From JAZDOK01 sp043798715 (GTDB lineage: Bacteria > Vulcanimicrobiota > JAZDOK01): DNA of 64,000 bases. The position numbers were made by a program, and so were the translations under genes. Positions within the stretch are counted from its first letter, which is position 1, and every line of letters begins with the position of its first letter. This document shows, in pieces, positions 32,101-40,508 of the stretch. The stretch covers positions 38,169-102,168 of the forward strand of contig JAZDOK010000095.1 of the NCBI GenBank assembly GCA_043798715.1, given 5' to 3'. The notes beneath the pieces are model-generated. The model did no database searches and was not told the DNA's origin. It saw only the letters and a list, made by a program, of their open reading frames with translations.

Positions 32101-34494
32101 ATGGTTGAAGATAAAATAATGGAAATCGCTACCCGGCAGGAAGTTATCGCGGTCAAGGATGTTGTGCTCTATCCCCGCGTCATCATCCCCCTTCTCATCG
32201 GCAGAAACAAATCCATCCTGGCACTCGAAGAGGCCATGAAGGACGACAAAGTACTTGTCTTCATGGCACAGAAAAATGCAGAGCAGGAAAATCCGACTTC
32301 GAACGATCTCTACCAGGTGGGGACCGCCTGCCTCATTCTTCAGTTTCTACGCCTTCCGGACAATACGCACCGGGTTGTCGTGCAGGGCCTTTCCCGGGTA
32401 GCCGTGAAGAAATTTCTCAAGAAGGAGCCATATTTTTTCGCCCAGGTCGAAGAACTGGAGGATATCATCCCGGTCCAGGATCCCGACATTCAGATGCTGA
32501 TGAACGTAGTGGTCAACCAGTTCAAACAGTCCATTGACCTGGGGAAGGCGCTCCCCCCGGAACTCTTCATCGCCATTACCAACATCAAGGAAGCAGGCCA
32601 TCTGGCCGACCTGGTCGCCTTTCACATGCACATCAATACCGAGGAGCGGCAGGCGATCCTGGAGGCTGTTGACCTTAAAAAGCGTTTGAAACTGGTCATC
32701 GAGGCCCAGGCCAAGGAGCTGGAAATGCTCCGGCTGGAATCAAAAATCCAGTTCAAGGCCCGGGAAAAACTAGACAAACATCAGAAGGAATACATTCTCA
32801 GAGAACACATGAAGGCCATCCAGGAGGAACTGGGATCTCTTGATGAGGAGAAAGAGGAAGCCAAGTTCATCCGCGAAGAAATCGAGAAGGCCGGGATGCC
32901 TCAGGAGGCCAAAAAGGTGGCCCTTAAGGAACTTGGCCGCCTGGAGCGGATGCCGGCGGCAGCCGCCGAGCGAACGGTAGTTCGAACCTATCTTGACTGG
33001 CTTCTGGACATCCCCTGGAAGAAAAAAACCAAAGATCGGCTTGATCTTGGCCGGGCTCTTAAAATTCTAAACGAAGATCATTACGGGCTAAATGATGTAA
33101 AGGAGAGGATTCTCGAATTCCTGGCGGTTCGTAAACTGGCTGGAGAGTGCCAAAAAGGCCCCATTCTCTGCTTCGTGGGGCCGCCCGGTGTTGGCAAGAC
33201 CTCGCTGGGACGCTCCATAGCCCGTGCATTAAATCGGAAATTCATCCGCATCTCGCTCGGCGGAATCCGCGACGAAGCCGAGATACGCGGCTTCCGCCGC
33301 ACCTACGTCGGGGCTCTTCCGGGAAGGATCGTGCAGGCCATGTGCCAGACGGGCTCCAAAAACCCCCTGTTCATGATGGATGAAATTGACAAAATCGGAG
33401 TTGATTTTCGGGGAGATCCCTCGGCGGCCCTCCTCGAAGCGCTGGATCCCGAGCAGAACAATTCCTTCAAGGATCACTATCTTGAAGTGCCCTATGATCT
33501 CTCCGAAGTCATGTTCATCCTGACCGGAAATATCATGGACACGGTGCCCCATGCCTTAAGAGATCGGATGGAGGTCATCCACATCCCCGGTTACACCGAG
33601 GAGGAAAAGATTCACATCGCCATGGACTTCCTTATCCCAAAGCAGTTGACGGCCAACGGACTCGTCAAGAATGATCTTGGTCTTACGGAGAAGGCCGTGC
33701 GCAAGATCATCCGGGAGTATACCCGCGAGGCCGGTATAAGAAACCTCGAAAGGAACATCTCCAGCATCGGCCGCAAGACGGCCCGCGCCATCGTGGAAAA
33801 GAAAAAGCCGCTGAGAGTCGTTGACGAGGCGGATATTCACGGTTTTTTGAAAGTCCCGAAGTTCTGCTACGGTACACCCGAGGGAGAAAGCGCTGTAGGA
33901 GCGGTCAAGGGTCTTGCCTGGACGGAGTATGGAGGAGAGGTTATGACCGTCGAGGCCTCCATCTTTAAAGGGAAAGGCAACCTGGAACTCACCGGCCACC
34001 TGGGAGAAGTCATGAAAGAATCGGCCAAGGCGGCCTTAAGCTGCATCCGCTCTTATTGCCAGAGAGAGAAGCTGGCCTTTAACTTTTATAAAAATGATCT
34101 TCACATCCATGTTCCGGAGGGGGCTATTCCCAAAGACGGGCCCTCCGCCGGTATTACCATGGCCACCGCCCTCTGCTCGGCGATAACCGGAAAAGCCGTC
34201 CGCGGAGATCTGGCCATGACCGGAGAAATCACCCTGAGGGGGAGGGTTCTTCCGGTCGGAGGGCTCAAGGAGAAAATTCTGGCGGCTCACCGCTTCGGAA
34301 TCCTGACAATCGTCATACCGGAAGAAAACAGGAAAAACCTGGAGGAACTCCCCGATCTTGTCATAAAGGAAATGACTTTTTTCTTTGCAAAGAACATGGA
34401 CGAAGTTCTGGCATTGGCCTTCAAAGAGAAAAAGACCGGCGGCATGAGACGGAAGACGGTGGGAGTGAGTAGCAAGAAATCACGAAAAGCTTGA
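32101..34494 (+). CDS. lon: ATP-dependent Lon protease
   Basis: 797 residues, normal Lon length; ATG 32101 with GGAGG upstream. The N-terminal substrate domain (about 1-210) includes VIAVKDVVLYPRVIIPLLIG. A coiled-coil and helical part follows. The AAA+ module has Walker A GPPGVGKTSLG at about 360 and Walker B FMMDEIDKIG. The C-terminal protease has the catalytic Ser in PKDGPSAGITMATALCSAIT (about 685) and the Lys in VGGLKEKILAAHRFG (about 728). It degrades misfolded and regulatory proteins in the cytoplasm. It follows alr by 20 nt and precedes a dCTP deaminase-like gene by 34 nt. The tail after the protease domain is Lys-rich. Confidence 0.97.
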   Translation: MVEDKIMEIATRQEVIAVKDVVLYPRVIIPLLIGRNKSILALEEAMKDDKVLVFMAQKNAEQENPTSNDLYQVGTACLILQFLRLPDNTHRVVVQGLSRVAVKKFLKKEPYFFAQVEELEDIIPVQDPDIQMLMNVVVNQFKQSIDLGKALPPELFIAITNIKEAGHLADLVAFHMHINTEERQAILEAVDLKKRLKLVIEAQAKELEMLRLESKIQFKAREKLDKHQKEYILREHMKAIQEELGSLDEEKEEAKFIREEIEKAGMPQEAKKVALKELGRLERMPAAAAERTVVRTYLDWLLDIPWKKKTKDRLDLGRALKILNEDHYGLNDVKERILEFLAVRKLAGECQKGPILCFVGPPGVGKTSLGRSIARALNRKFIRISLGGIRDEAEIRGFRRTYVGALPGRIVQAMCQTGSKNPLFMMDEIDKIGVDFRGDPSAALLEALDPEQNNSFKDHYLEVPYDLSEVMFILTGNIMDTVPHALRDRMEVIHIPGYTEEEKIHIAMDFLIPKQLTANGLVKNDLGLTEKAVRKIIREYTREAGIRNLERNISSIGRKTARAIVEKKKPLRVVDEADIHGFLKVPKFCYGTPEGESAVGAVKGLAWTEYGGEVMTVEASIFKGKGNLELTGHLGEVMKESAKAALSCIRSYCQREKLAFNFYKNDLHIHVPEGAIPKDGPSAGITMATALCSAITGKAVRGDLAMTGEITLRGRVLPVGGLKEKILAAHRFGILTIVIPEENRKNLEELPDLVIKEMTFFFAKNMDEVLALAFKEKKTGGMRRKTVGVSSKKSRKA

Positions 34495-34528
34495 TTTACA
34501 GCTGAAAAATCAGTAAGGAGGAACAAGC

Positions 34529-35041
34529 ATGTCAATACTTTCGAGGGATGAAATCCTGCGGGAAATCAAGGAGGGGAATATCGTCATCAATCCCTTCTTC
34601 GAGGACCAGGTCGGCCCGGGATCAATCGATCTGCATATGGGCAACGAATTCCGTATTTTCAAAAAAATGCACACCATCTACCATGTGACCGATCACTCAG
34701 ACTTCAATGAGATAACGGAACTCATCACCGTCAATGACTTTTTTGTGCTGATGCCCGGAGAGACCGTGCTGGGAATCACGATGGAAAATATAAAACTCCC
34801 TCCCAACATCTGCGGGTGGCTGGAAGGCCGGAGCCGCTTCGCCAGGCTGGGCCTCATGGTGCATATCACCGCCAGTTTCATGCAGCCGGGTATAGATAAT
34901 CACCAGGTGCTGGAAATAAGCAACGTGAGCCCGGTGCCGCTGGCCCTCCATCCGGGGACAAGGATTTGCCAGTTTATTTTTGAGTCGATGATCGGGGAAG
35001 CGGTCTACAGCGGAACCTTCGCGAACCAGGCGAAACCGTAG
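34529..35041 (+). CDS. dCTP deaminase-like protein (second homologue)
   Basis: 170 residues, ATG 34529 after AAGGAGGA. dUTPase-fold deaminase: LSRDEILREIKEGNIVINPF at the start, GPGSIDLHMGNEF, EGRSRFARLGLMVHITASFM with the substrate Ser and Arg, and the catalytic-Glu strand QVLEISNVSPVPLALHPGTR. The residues expected for dCTP deamination appear to be kept, so it is an additional or specialised Dcd, or a dUTPase-like paralogue. It differs markedly from the dcd at 20156, which lies 14 kb away. It follows lon. Confidence 0.82.
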   Translation: MSILSRDEILREIKEGNIVINPFFEDQVGPGSIDLHMGNEFRIFKKMHTIYHVTDHSDFNEITELITVNDFFVLMPGETVLGITMENIKLPPNICGWLEGRSRFARLGLMVHITASFMQPGIDNHQVLEISNVSPVPLALHPGTRICQFIFESMIGEAVYSGTFANQAKP

Positions 35042-35098
35042 AGCAGAAGGCAGAATTATCCGCAGATTACGCAGACAAACGCAGATCATAAATAATCG

Positions 35099-35755
35099 AT
35101 GAAGATAAGGCCGTTACATGATTGGGTTGTAAGTCCGAGAGAGGCCATTCGGATTCAGCAGGAGCTCAGGGGTCGGGTACGGATCGAAAAATTTTCCGGA
35201 AAACCCTCCCTGGCGGCCGGAGCCGATGTGCACTTCAGAGACGGCCAGGCCGTGGCCGCCCTTGTTATTGTCGAATACCCGTCCTTCCTTATTGTAGAGC
35301 AGTTCATAAAGAAAGTCCCCCTGAAATTTCCCTATGTCCCCGGCCTTCTGGCTTTTCGTGAAGGCCCGGCCTTGATCGAGGCACTCTCCGCCCTCGCCTC
35401 GGAGCCGGATGTCTTTTTTTTCGACGGCCAGGGGTTGGCCCATCCCAGAAGGATGGGGCTGGCCTCACATATCGGCCTCTTCCTGGACAGGCCCTCCCTG
35501 GGCTGCGCCAAGTCGCTCTACATCGGCCAGGGCGGTGAACCCGCCGCAAAGCGAGGTTCGCGCCGGCAGTTGAAAGATCGCGGCGAAACCATCGGGGTTA
35601 CGCTCAGAACAAAAGACGGCGTCCGCCCCGTATACGTCTCGGTGGGGCACCGCATGGATCTGGCCTCCGCCATCCGCCTGGTGCTGCTCTTCTCAAAGGG
35701 GTACCGTATTCCCGAACCCCTGCGGATTGCACACCAACTGGCCGGTGGTATGTAG
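35099..35755 (+). CDS. nfi: Endonuclease V (deoxyinosine repair)
   Basis: 218 residues from ATG 35099; the ribosome binding site is poor. The family motifs are complete: AAGADVHFRDGQAVAALVIV with the metal-binding Asp, FPYVPGLLAFREGPALIEAL with the wedge motif PYVPG and the catalytic Glu, DVFFFDGQGLAHPRRMGLAS with the second Asp, and the C-terminal VSVGHRMDLASAIRLVL. It nicks DNA one base 3' to deaminated adenine. Functionally it fits beside nucleotide-pool enzymes, but the upstream gap contains a Pro/Gln-free repeat-like stretch and no clear promoter. A palindrome begins at its stop codon. Confidence 0.93.
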   Translation: MKIRPLHDWVVSPREAIRIQQELRGRVRIEKFSGKPSLAAGADVHFRDGQAVAALVIVEYPSFLIVEQFIKKVPLKFPYVPGLLAFREGPALIEALSALASEPDVFFFDGQGLAHPRRMGLASHIGLFLDRPSLGCAKSLYIGQGGEPAAKRGSRRQLKDRGETIGVTLRTKDGVRPVYVSVGHRMDLASAIRLVLLFSKGYRIPEPLRIAHQLAGGM

Positions 35756-35776
35756 GGGCGACGCATGCGTCGCCCC
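35755..35776. repeat. 22-bp perfect palindrome at the end of nfi
   Basis: GGGGCGACGCA and TGCGTCGCCCC form a gapless palindrome that starts on the last base of the nfi stop codon. Such GC-rich palindromes are common repetitive elements in environmental genomes and may act as factor-independent terminators, but there is no T-run. Only this copy is in the window. Confidence 0.6.
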
Positions 35777-35886
35777 TGCTTGCGACGCTCCAAAACAAGC
35801 GAATGCCTGCAGCGAGAAGGAAACCCGTCTTTGTTTAGAGAATTTTGTGTAATCAAAAGGCAGCACCAATCGAAAGGATTGTTTCG

Positions 35887-36585
35887 ATGAATCTTCTGGC
35901 CTTCCACAAGATCAGCTACGGGCTCTACATCATCAGCTCAAAAATCGGCGACAAGCTGAACGGGCAGATCGCCAATACGGTCTTTCAGATAACTTCTGAT
36001 CCTCCCACCATCGCCGTCAGCATTAATCGAGAGAACTTCACCCATGAGTGCCTGACGAAGAGCAAGGTCTTCTCCGTCTCGGTCCTCTCGGAGCAGGCGC
36101 CGATGCCATTCATCGGGCTCTTCGGCTTCAAATGCGGGCGTGACGTGGATAAATTCAAGGAGACGAAATATCTGACTGGCATTACCGGCGCCCCCGTAGT
36201 CCTGGATTATACGGCCGCCTACCTGGAGGCCGAGATCATCAACCACATTGACATTGGAACACATACCCTTTTCATCGGCAAGATTGTCAACGCCGAGATA
36301 CTGAGTAACGAAGAGCCCATGACCTACGCCTACTACCACCGGGTCAAGCGGGGCACGGCGCCCAAGTCGGCTCCGACTTATATCGCTCCGGAGAAGGAGC
36401 AGAAACCGAAGGAGGAAAAGAAGATGAAAAAATACCGGTGCACCGTGTGCGGCTACATCTACGATCCGGCGGAGGGCGATCCCGATTCCGGAGTGGCGCC
36501 GGGGACTCCTTTTGAGAGCATTCCGGATGACTGGGTCTGCCCGGTCTGCGGCGTGGACAAGACGATGTTCGAGGAGGAGGCCTGA
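35887..36585 (+). CDS. hrb: High-molecular-weight rubredoxin (flavin reductase-rubredoxin fusion)
   Basis: 232 residues from ATG 35887 with GAAAGGA upstream; the frame is open to 35845. Residues 1-160 are a flavin reductase-like split barrel binding FMN (FHKISYGLYIISSKIGDKLN, then TVFQITSDPPTIAVSINREN). Residues 180-232 are a rubredoxin: YRCTVCGYIYDPAEGDPDSG and CPVCGVDKTMF, with two CxxC pairs binding iron. Proteins of this build (Hrb in Moorella) pass electrons from NADH to the flavodiiron protein FprA, whose gene follows 3 nt later. Role: NO and oxygen reduction in the cytoplasm of an anaerobe. Confidence 0.92.
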   Translation: MNLLAFHKISYGLYIISSKIGDKLNGQIANTVFQITSDPPTIAVSINRENFTHECLTKSKVFSVSVLSEQAPMPFIGLFGFKCGRDVDKFKETKYLTGITGAPVVLDYTAAYLEAEIINHIDIGTHTLFIGKIVNAEILSNEEPMTYAYYHRVKRGTAPKSAPTYIAPEKEQKPKEEKKMKKYRCTVCGYIYDPAEGDPDSGVAPGTPFESIPDDWVCPVCGVDKTMFEEEA

Positions 36586-36588
36586 TTC

Positions 36589-37773
36589 ATGGGATGCCGT
36601 GAAATTAAACCCGGCATCAGCCATGTCGGTGCCCTGGACTGGGATCGAAGGCTGTTTGACGAGCTGATTCCCCTTCCCGACGGAACCACCTACAACGCCT
36701 ACCTCATCCGGGGAAGCGAAAAGACCGCCCTTATCGACACGGTGGACCCATCGAAAGAGCAGGAACTCCTGGATAACCTCCGGGAGTCCGGCCTTGAAAA
36801 GCTGGATTACGTGATCGCCAATCATGCCGAGCAGGATCATTCCGGATCAATTCCAGCGGTCATTTCGCGTTACCCGGAGGCCCGGGTAGTCACCAATGCC
36901 AAGTGCCGGAAGATGCTGATGGACCACCTGCATGTGCCCGAGAATCGCTTCCTGGTGGTGCAGGATAAAGAGACTCTTTCACTCGGGAATAAAACTCTGG
37001 AATTCATTTTCGCTCCCTGGGTGCACTGGCCGGAGACGATGTTCACTTACCTGCGGGAAGAGGCCATCCTTTTCTCCTGCGATTTTCTGGGCTCACACCT
37101 GGCCCAAAGCAGCCTCTTCGCACAGGATGATGCCCATGTGCTCCGCTCGGCCAAGCGTTATTATGCCGAGATCATGATGCCCTTCCGCTCCAATATCCGC
37201 AAGCACCTGGAGACCTTAAAGCCTTACTCTATCGAGATGATCGCCCCCAGCCACGGCCCCATATACCCGCATCCCGAACTCATAGTTTCAGCCTACCGGG
37301 AATGGACTTCCGACGAAGTTAAAAACGAGGTCGTCCTTCCCTTCATCTCCATGCACGGGAGCACCGGCCGGATGGTCTCTTACCTTATAGAGGCGCTCAT
37401 GGAGAGGAAGATAGGGGTTCTGCCTTTCAATCTCACCCGCACGGATATCGGGGAGCTGGCCATGGCTCTTGTTGATGCCGCCACGATCGTTGTAGCCACT
37501 CCCACCGTACTGGTGGGCCCCCATCCACATGCGGTTCATGCGGTCTACCTGGCCAATGCCTTAAGACCCAAGACCCGTTTTGCCTCGGTCCTCTGCTCAT
37601 ATGGCTGGGGAAGCAAGGCAGTGGAGCAGATAGCCGGAATGCTCACCAATCTTAAGGTGGAAATCCTGGAGCCCGTGCAAATTCAGGGTTATCCGCTTGA
37701 TAAGGATTTTGCGGCCCTGGACATCCTGGCCGACAAAATACAGGCAAAACACAAGGAAATCAGCATTATCTAA
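36589..37773 (+). CDS. fprA: Flavodiiron protein FprA (NO/O2 reductase)
   Basis: 394 residues. The N-terminal metallo-beta-lactamase-like domain (1-245) has the diiron ligands HAEQDHSG at about 83-90, further His in FAPWVHWPETMF, and Asp in LFSCDFLGSHLA. The C-terminal flavodoxin domain (about 255-394) has the FMN loop SMHGSTGRMVSYLIEAL and SYGWGSKAVEQI. It reduces NO to N2O or oxygen to water with electrons from the adjacent Hrb. It lies between hrb (3 nt) and the rubrerythrin gene (15 nt), a classical anaerobic stress operon. Confidence 0.95.
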   Translation: MGCREIKPGISHVGALDWDRRLFDELIPLPDGTTYNAYLIRGSEKTALIDTVDPSKEQELLDNLRESGLEKLDYVIANHAEQDHSGSIPAVISRYPEARVVTNAKCRKMLMDHLHVPENRFLVVQDKETLSLGNKTLEFIFAPWVHWPETMFTYLREEAILFSCDFLGSHLAQSSLFAQDDAHVLRSAKRYYAEIMMPFRSNIRKHLETLKPYSIEMIAPSHGPIYPHPELIVSAYREWTSDEVKNEVVLPFISMHGSTGRMVSYLIEALMERKIGVLPFNLTRTDIGELAMALVDAATIVVATPTVLVGPHPHAVHAVYLANALRPKTRFASVLCSYGWGSKAVEQIAGMLTNLKVEILEPVQIQGYPLDKDFAALDILADKIQAKHKEISII

Positions 37774-37788
37774 GAGGAGCGTGAAAAG

Positions 37789-38361
37789 ATGAAATTCAAG
37801 GGTTCGAAAACCGAAAAAAATCTTATGACGTCGTTCGCCGGTGAGTCGCAAGCCAGAAACCGTTATACCTATTTTGCCTCGGCGGCCAAGAAGGAGGGCT
37901 ACGAGCAGATAGCAGCCATCTTCCTGGAGACGGCAGAAAACGAAAAAGAACATGCCAAGCGCTTCTTCAAATTCCTTCAGGGAGGAGATGTGGAAATTGC
38001 CGCCGCCTTCCCAGCCGGGAAAATCGGCACCACCCTGGAAAACCTGGCCGCCGCCGCCGCCGGGGAGCACTACGAGCAGGCTACCATGTACCCCGGCTTT
38101 GCCGAGATCGCTGAAAAGGAGGGTTTCAAAGATGTAGCCGCGGCCTTCCGCAATATTTCAGTGGCCGAGCGCCAGCACGAAAAACGATATCGCGCTCTTC
38201 ACGCGAATATCGAAAAAGGAATTGTTTTTAAGAAAGCCAAATCCATAAAGTGGAAATGCGCCAACTGCGGCTATATTCATGAGGGGACCGCGGCGCCGGA
38301 AAGCTGTCCCGCCTGTCTCCACCCGCGTGCCTACTTCGAAATTCTCTGCGAAAATTTCTAA
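37789..38361 (+). CDS. rbr: Rubrerythrin
   Basis: 190 residues. The N-terminal four-helix diiron domain has the paired Glu/His motifs (ENLMTSFAGESQARNRYTYF is its beginning; EIAEKEGFKDVAAAFRNISV then AERQHEKRY supply the second set). The C-terminal rubredoxin-like domain (about 150-190) has CANCGYIHEG and CPACLHPRAYFEI. It reduces hydrogen peroxide in anaerobes. Its operon neighbours hrb and fprA can supply electrons. The hairpin at 38384-38420 probably ends the transcript. Confidence 0.96.
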   Translation: MKFKGSKTEKNLMTSFAGESQARNRYTYFASAAKKEGYEQIAAIFLETAENEKEHAKRFFKFLQGGDVEIAAAFPAGKIGTTLENLAAAAAGEHYEQATMYPGFAEIAEKEGFKDVAAAFRNISVAERQHEKRYRALHANIEKGIVFKKAKSIKWKCANCGYIHEGTAAPESCPACLHPRAYFEILCENF

Positions 38362-38383
38362 TCCTGTACTTTACGTCTATGAG

Positions 38384-38420
38384 AGGCCGGGGTTCCCCGC
38401 CGGGCTGGGGACCCCGGCCT
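38384..38420 (+). terminator. Strong hairpin after rbr (possible terminator)
   Basis: AGGCCGGGGT (38384-38393) pairs with ACCCCGGCCT (38411-38420), and CCCC/GGGG extends the stem inward. No T-run follows, so it is either a weak or factor-assisted terminator or an mRNA-stabilising 3' structure. Confidence 0.5.
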
Positions 38421-38440
38421 GAATCGCACAAAGATACACA

Positions 38441-39184
38441 ATGAAGAAGCAGGCGGTATTCCGCTTCTATGAGGAACTGAACGACTTTCTACCGCTGCGC
38501 AAAAGAAAGACAGACTTCGTCTGTGAGTTTGACGGGTCTCCCTCCATAAAAGATACCATCGAGTCATTGGGAATTCCTCATCCTGAGGTGGACCTCATCC
38601 TGGTCGACGGCCAATCCGTGAATTTTACATACTTGATTCAAGATGGCGACCGGGTCTCCGTCTATCCCCTCTTTGAGTCCTTCGATATTTCCAACGCGAC
38701 CCATTTGCGGGAAAAACCTCTCCGCAACCCCCGATTTCTTCTGGACGTGCACCGGGGCCGCCTGGCCCGCTTTCTGCGTCTCCTTGGATTTGACTCACTC
38801 TATGAGAATACTTTCAGCGACCGGGACATCGCCGAAACTCTCCCGCGGGACCCCGGCCGAATCCTCCTCACGAGGGACCGGGATCTTCTGAAGAGAAAAG
38901 TGGTCACGCACGGTTACTGGGTTCGCGCCACGGATCCGGAACAGCAGGTAAAAGAAGTTTTGCGTCGCTTCGATCTCTTCTCACTCATCTCTCCCTTTAC
39001 GGTCTGCCTGGCCTGCAACGGCCGGATAGCGCCTGTCGAAAAAGCGGCTGTTATTGATCGTCTGCCTCCGAAAGTGAAGGAGCGCTTTGATATTTACACC
39101 TGGTGCCCCGCCTGCCGGAGAATATACTGGCCGGGCACCCACTACGAAAAAATGCAGGGATTCATCCGGCGCCTCTTGGAGTAA
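38441..39184 (+). CDS. Mut7-C RNase-domain protein with N-terminal ubiquitin-like domain
   Basis: 247 residues. Residues 1-90 are a ThiS/MoaD-like beta-grasp domain (QAVFRFYEELNDFLPL, SIKDTIESLGIPHPEVDLIL). Residues about 95-245 are the Mut7-C PIN-like nuclease: FLLDVHRGRLARFLRLLGFD with the acidic residue after FLLD, GRILLTRDRDLLKRK, and a four-Cys zinc ribbon CLACNGRI ... WCPACRRIYWPGTHY. The fusion is known in bacteria and archaea; its RNA target is not established. Its SD and position (15 nt before cinA) suggest co-expression with that gene. Confidence 0.87.
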   Translation: MKKQAVFRFYEELNDFLPLRKRKTDFVCEFDGSPSIKDTIESLGIPHPEVDLILVDGQSVNFTYLIQDGDRVSVYPLFESFDISNATHLREKPLRNPRFLLDVHRGRLARFLRLLGFDSLYENTFSDRDIAETLPRDPGRILLTRDRDLLKRKVVTHGYWVRATDPEQQVKEVLRRFDLFSLISPFTVCLACNGRIAPVEKAAVIDRLPPKVKERFDIYTWCPACRRIYWPGTHYEKMQGFIRRLLE

Positions 39185-39198
39185 GGAGATTATTGATT

Positions 39199-40434
39199 AT
39201 GAACGCTGAAATTCTGGCCGTGGGCACCGAGCTTCTGCTCGGTAAAACAGCCAATACCAACGCCCAGTACCTTTCGGGCCGTCTGGCTGAATGCGGCATT
39301 GAGGTTGTGTGTCATACGGCTGTAGGGGATGATGCCGGGCGCTTGAAAGAAGTTCTCGCTCTCGCCCTGAGCCGTTCCGACGTCGTGGTGCTCACCGGGG
39401 GACTTGGTCCCACCCTGGATGATCTCACTAAAGAAACTGTTGCCTCGCATCTGGGGCGGAAACTTATTCTGCACGAGGAAAGCCTGGCCGAAATAAAAGA
39501 GCGATTCAATCGGATGCACTGGTCAATGGTCATGAGTAATCAAAAACAGGCCTATATGCCCGAGGGCTGTCTCGTTCTGAAAAACAACCGGGGGACGGCG
39601 CCCGGCTGTATCCTGGAGGAACAAGAAAAGGTGGTCGTCCTTCTTCCGGGCCCGCCCTCCGAGATGATACCCATGTTTGAGGACTCGGTCCTCCCCTACT
39701 TGAAGGATAAATCCCAATATATAGTCTTTTCAAAAGACCTGAAAATATTCGGCCTGGGAGAAGCTCTCGTCGAGGAAAAGCTCTCTGATTTGATTGCGGC
39801 TCAGAAGAATCCGGCGCTGGCCACTTACGCTCAAATGGGGGAAGTCACCCTGCGACTGACCGCCATTTGCCGGCGCCATGAGGACTCGCAAATGTTTCTC
39901 TCCCCCTTCGTTGAGAAAGTTTTGGAACGCCTCGGGCCGCAAGTATACTCGACTGAGGGTGAAACTTTGGAGGAGGTCGTCGGTCATCTCCTGATGAAAA
40001 AGGGGACTTCGCTTTCCATCGCCGAGTCCTGCACCGGCGGGATGTTTTCGGAACGGCTGACGGGGGTGTCTGGAATTTCCGCGGTCTTTCATCTGGGCGT
40101 GGTCGCCTACGGCAACGAGGCCAAGAAAGAGCTTCTGGGTGTACGCCCTGAAACACTGGAAAAATACGGCGCCGTCAGCGCTCAGACGGCGGAGGAGATG
40201 GCCCGGGGAATCCGGGAAAAAGCCCGCTCCGACATCGGCGTCTCCATCACCGGGATCGCCGGACCCGGCGGCGGCACGCCGGAAAAGCCGGTAGGGCTGG
40301 TCTTTATCGGCATCGCCGATGCCGCAGGCACATTTTTAAAAGAGCTTCTCCTGCAGGGAGACAGGGAAAGAATCCGTCATCTGAGCTGCCTTAACACCCT
40401 CGACCTTCTTCGTCGCCGGATTCTTAGTGTATAG
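39199..40434 (+). CDS. cinA: CinA family protein (nicotinamide mononucleotide deamidase)
   Basis: 411 residues from ATG 39199 with TAAGGAG upstream. The N-terminal COG1058/MoCF domain (about 1-170) has AEILAVGTELLLGKTANTNA and TGGLGPTLDDLTKE. The C-terminal PncC/CinA-C domain (about 250-410) has LSIAESCTGGMFSERLTGVS and ITGIAGPGGGTPEKPVGLVF. The C-terminal part deamidates NMN in the pyridine nucleotide salvage cycle, and the N-terminal part is an ADP-ribose pyrophosphatase in some members. Complete and full-length. Confidence 0.94.
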   Translation: MNAEILAVGTELLLGKTANTNAQYLSGRLAECGIEVVCHTAVGDDAGRLKEVLALALSRSDVVVLTGGLGPTLDDLTKETVASHLGRKLILHEESLAEIKERFNRMHWSMVMSNQKQAYMPEGCLVLKNNRGTAPGCILEEQEKVVVLLPGPPSEMIPMFEDSVLPYLKDKSQYIVFSKDLKIFGLGEALVEEKLSDLIAAQKNPALATYAQMGEVTLRLTAICRRHEDSQMFLSPFVEKVLERLGPQVYSTEGETLEEVVGHLLMKKGTSLSIAESCTGGMFSERLTGVSGISAVFHLGVVAYGNEAKKELLGVRPETLEKYGAVSAQTAEEMARGIREKARSDIGVSITGIAGPGGGTPEKPVGLVFIGIADAAGTFLKELLLQGDRERIRHLSCLNTLDLLRRRILSV

Positions 40435-40452
40435 ACAAAAGGCTCGGACATC

Positions 40453-40498
40453 TAAGGAGGAAACTTAATTTTTTAAGGAGAACATTAGATTTAGGAGG
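40453..40498 (+). repeat. Three tandem Shine-Dalgarno-like units
   Basis: Three successive purine boxes (TAAGGAGG at 40453-40460, TAAGGAG at 40474-40480, TAGGAGG at 40492-40498), each followed by an ACxxTTA-like AT stretch, lie upstream of the ATG at 40509. They look like a decayed tandem duplication of a 17-21 nt unit. Only the last is correctly spaced for initiation. Confidence 0.5.
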
Positions 40499-40508
40499 AC
40501 GCTTTAAT

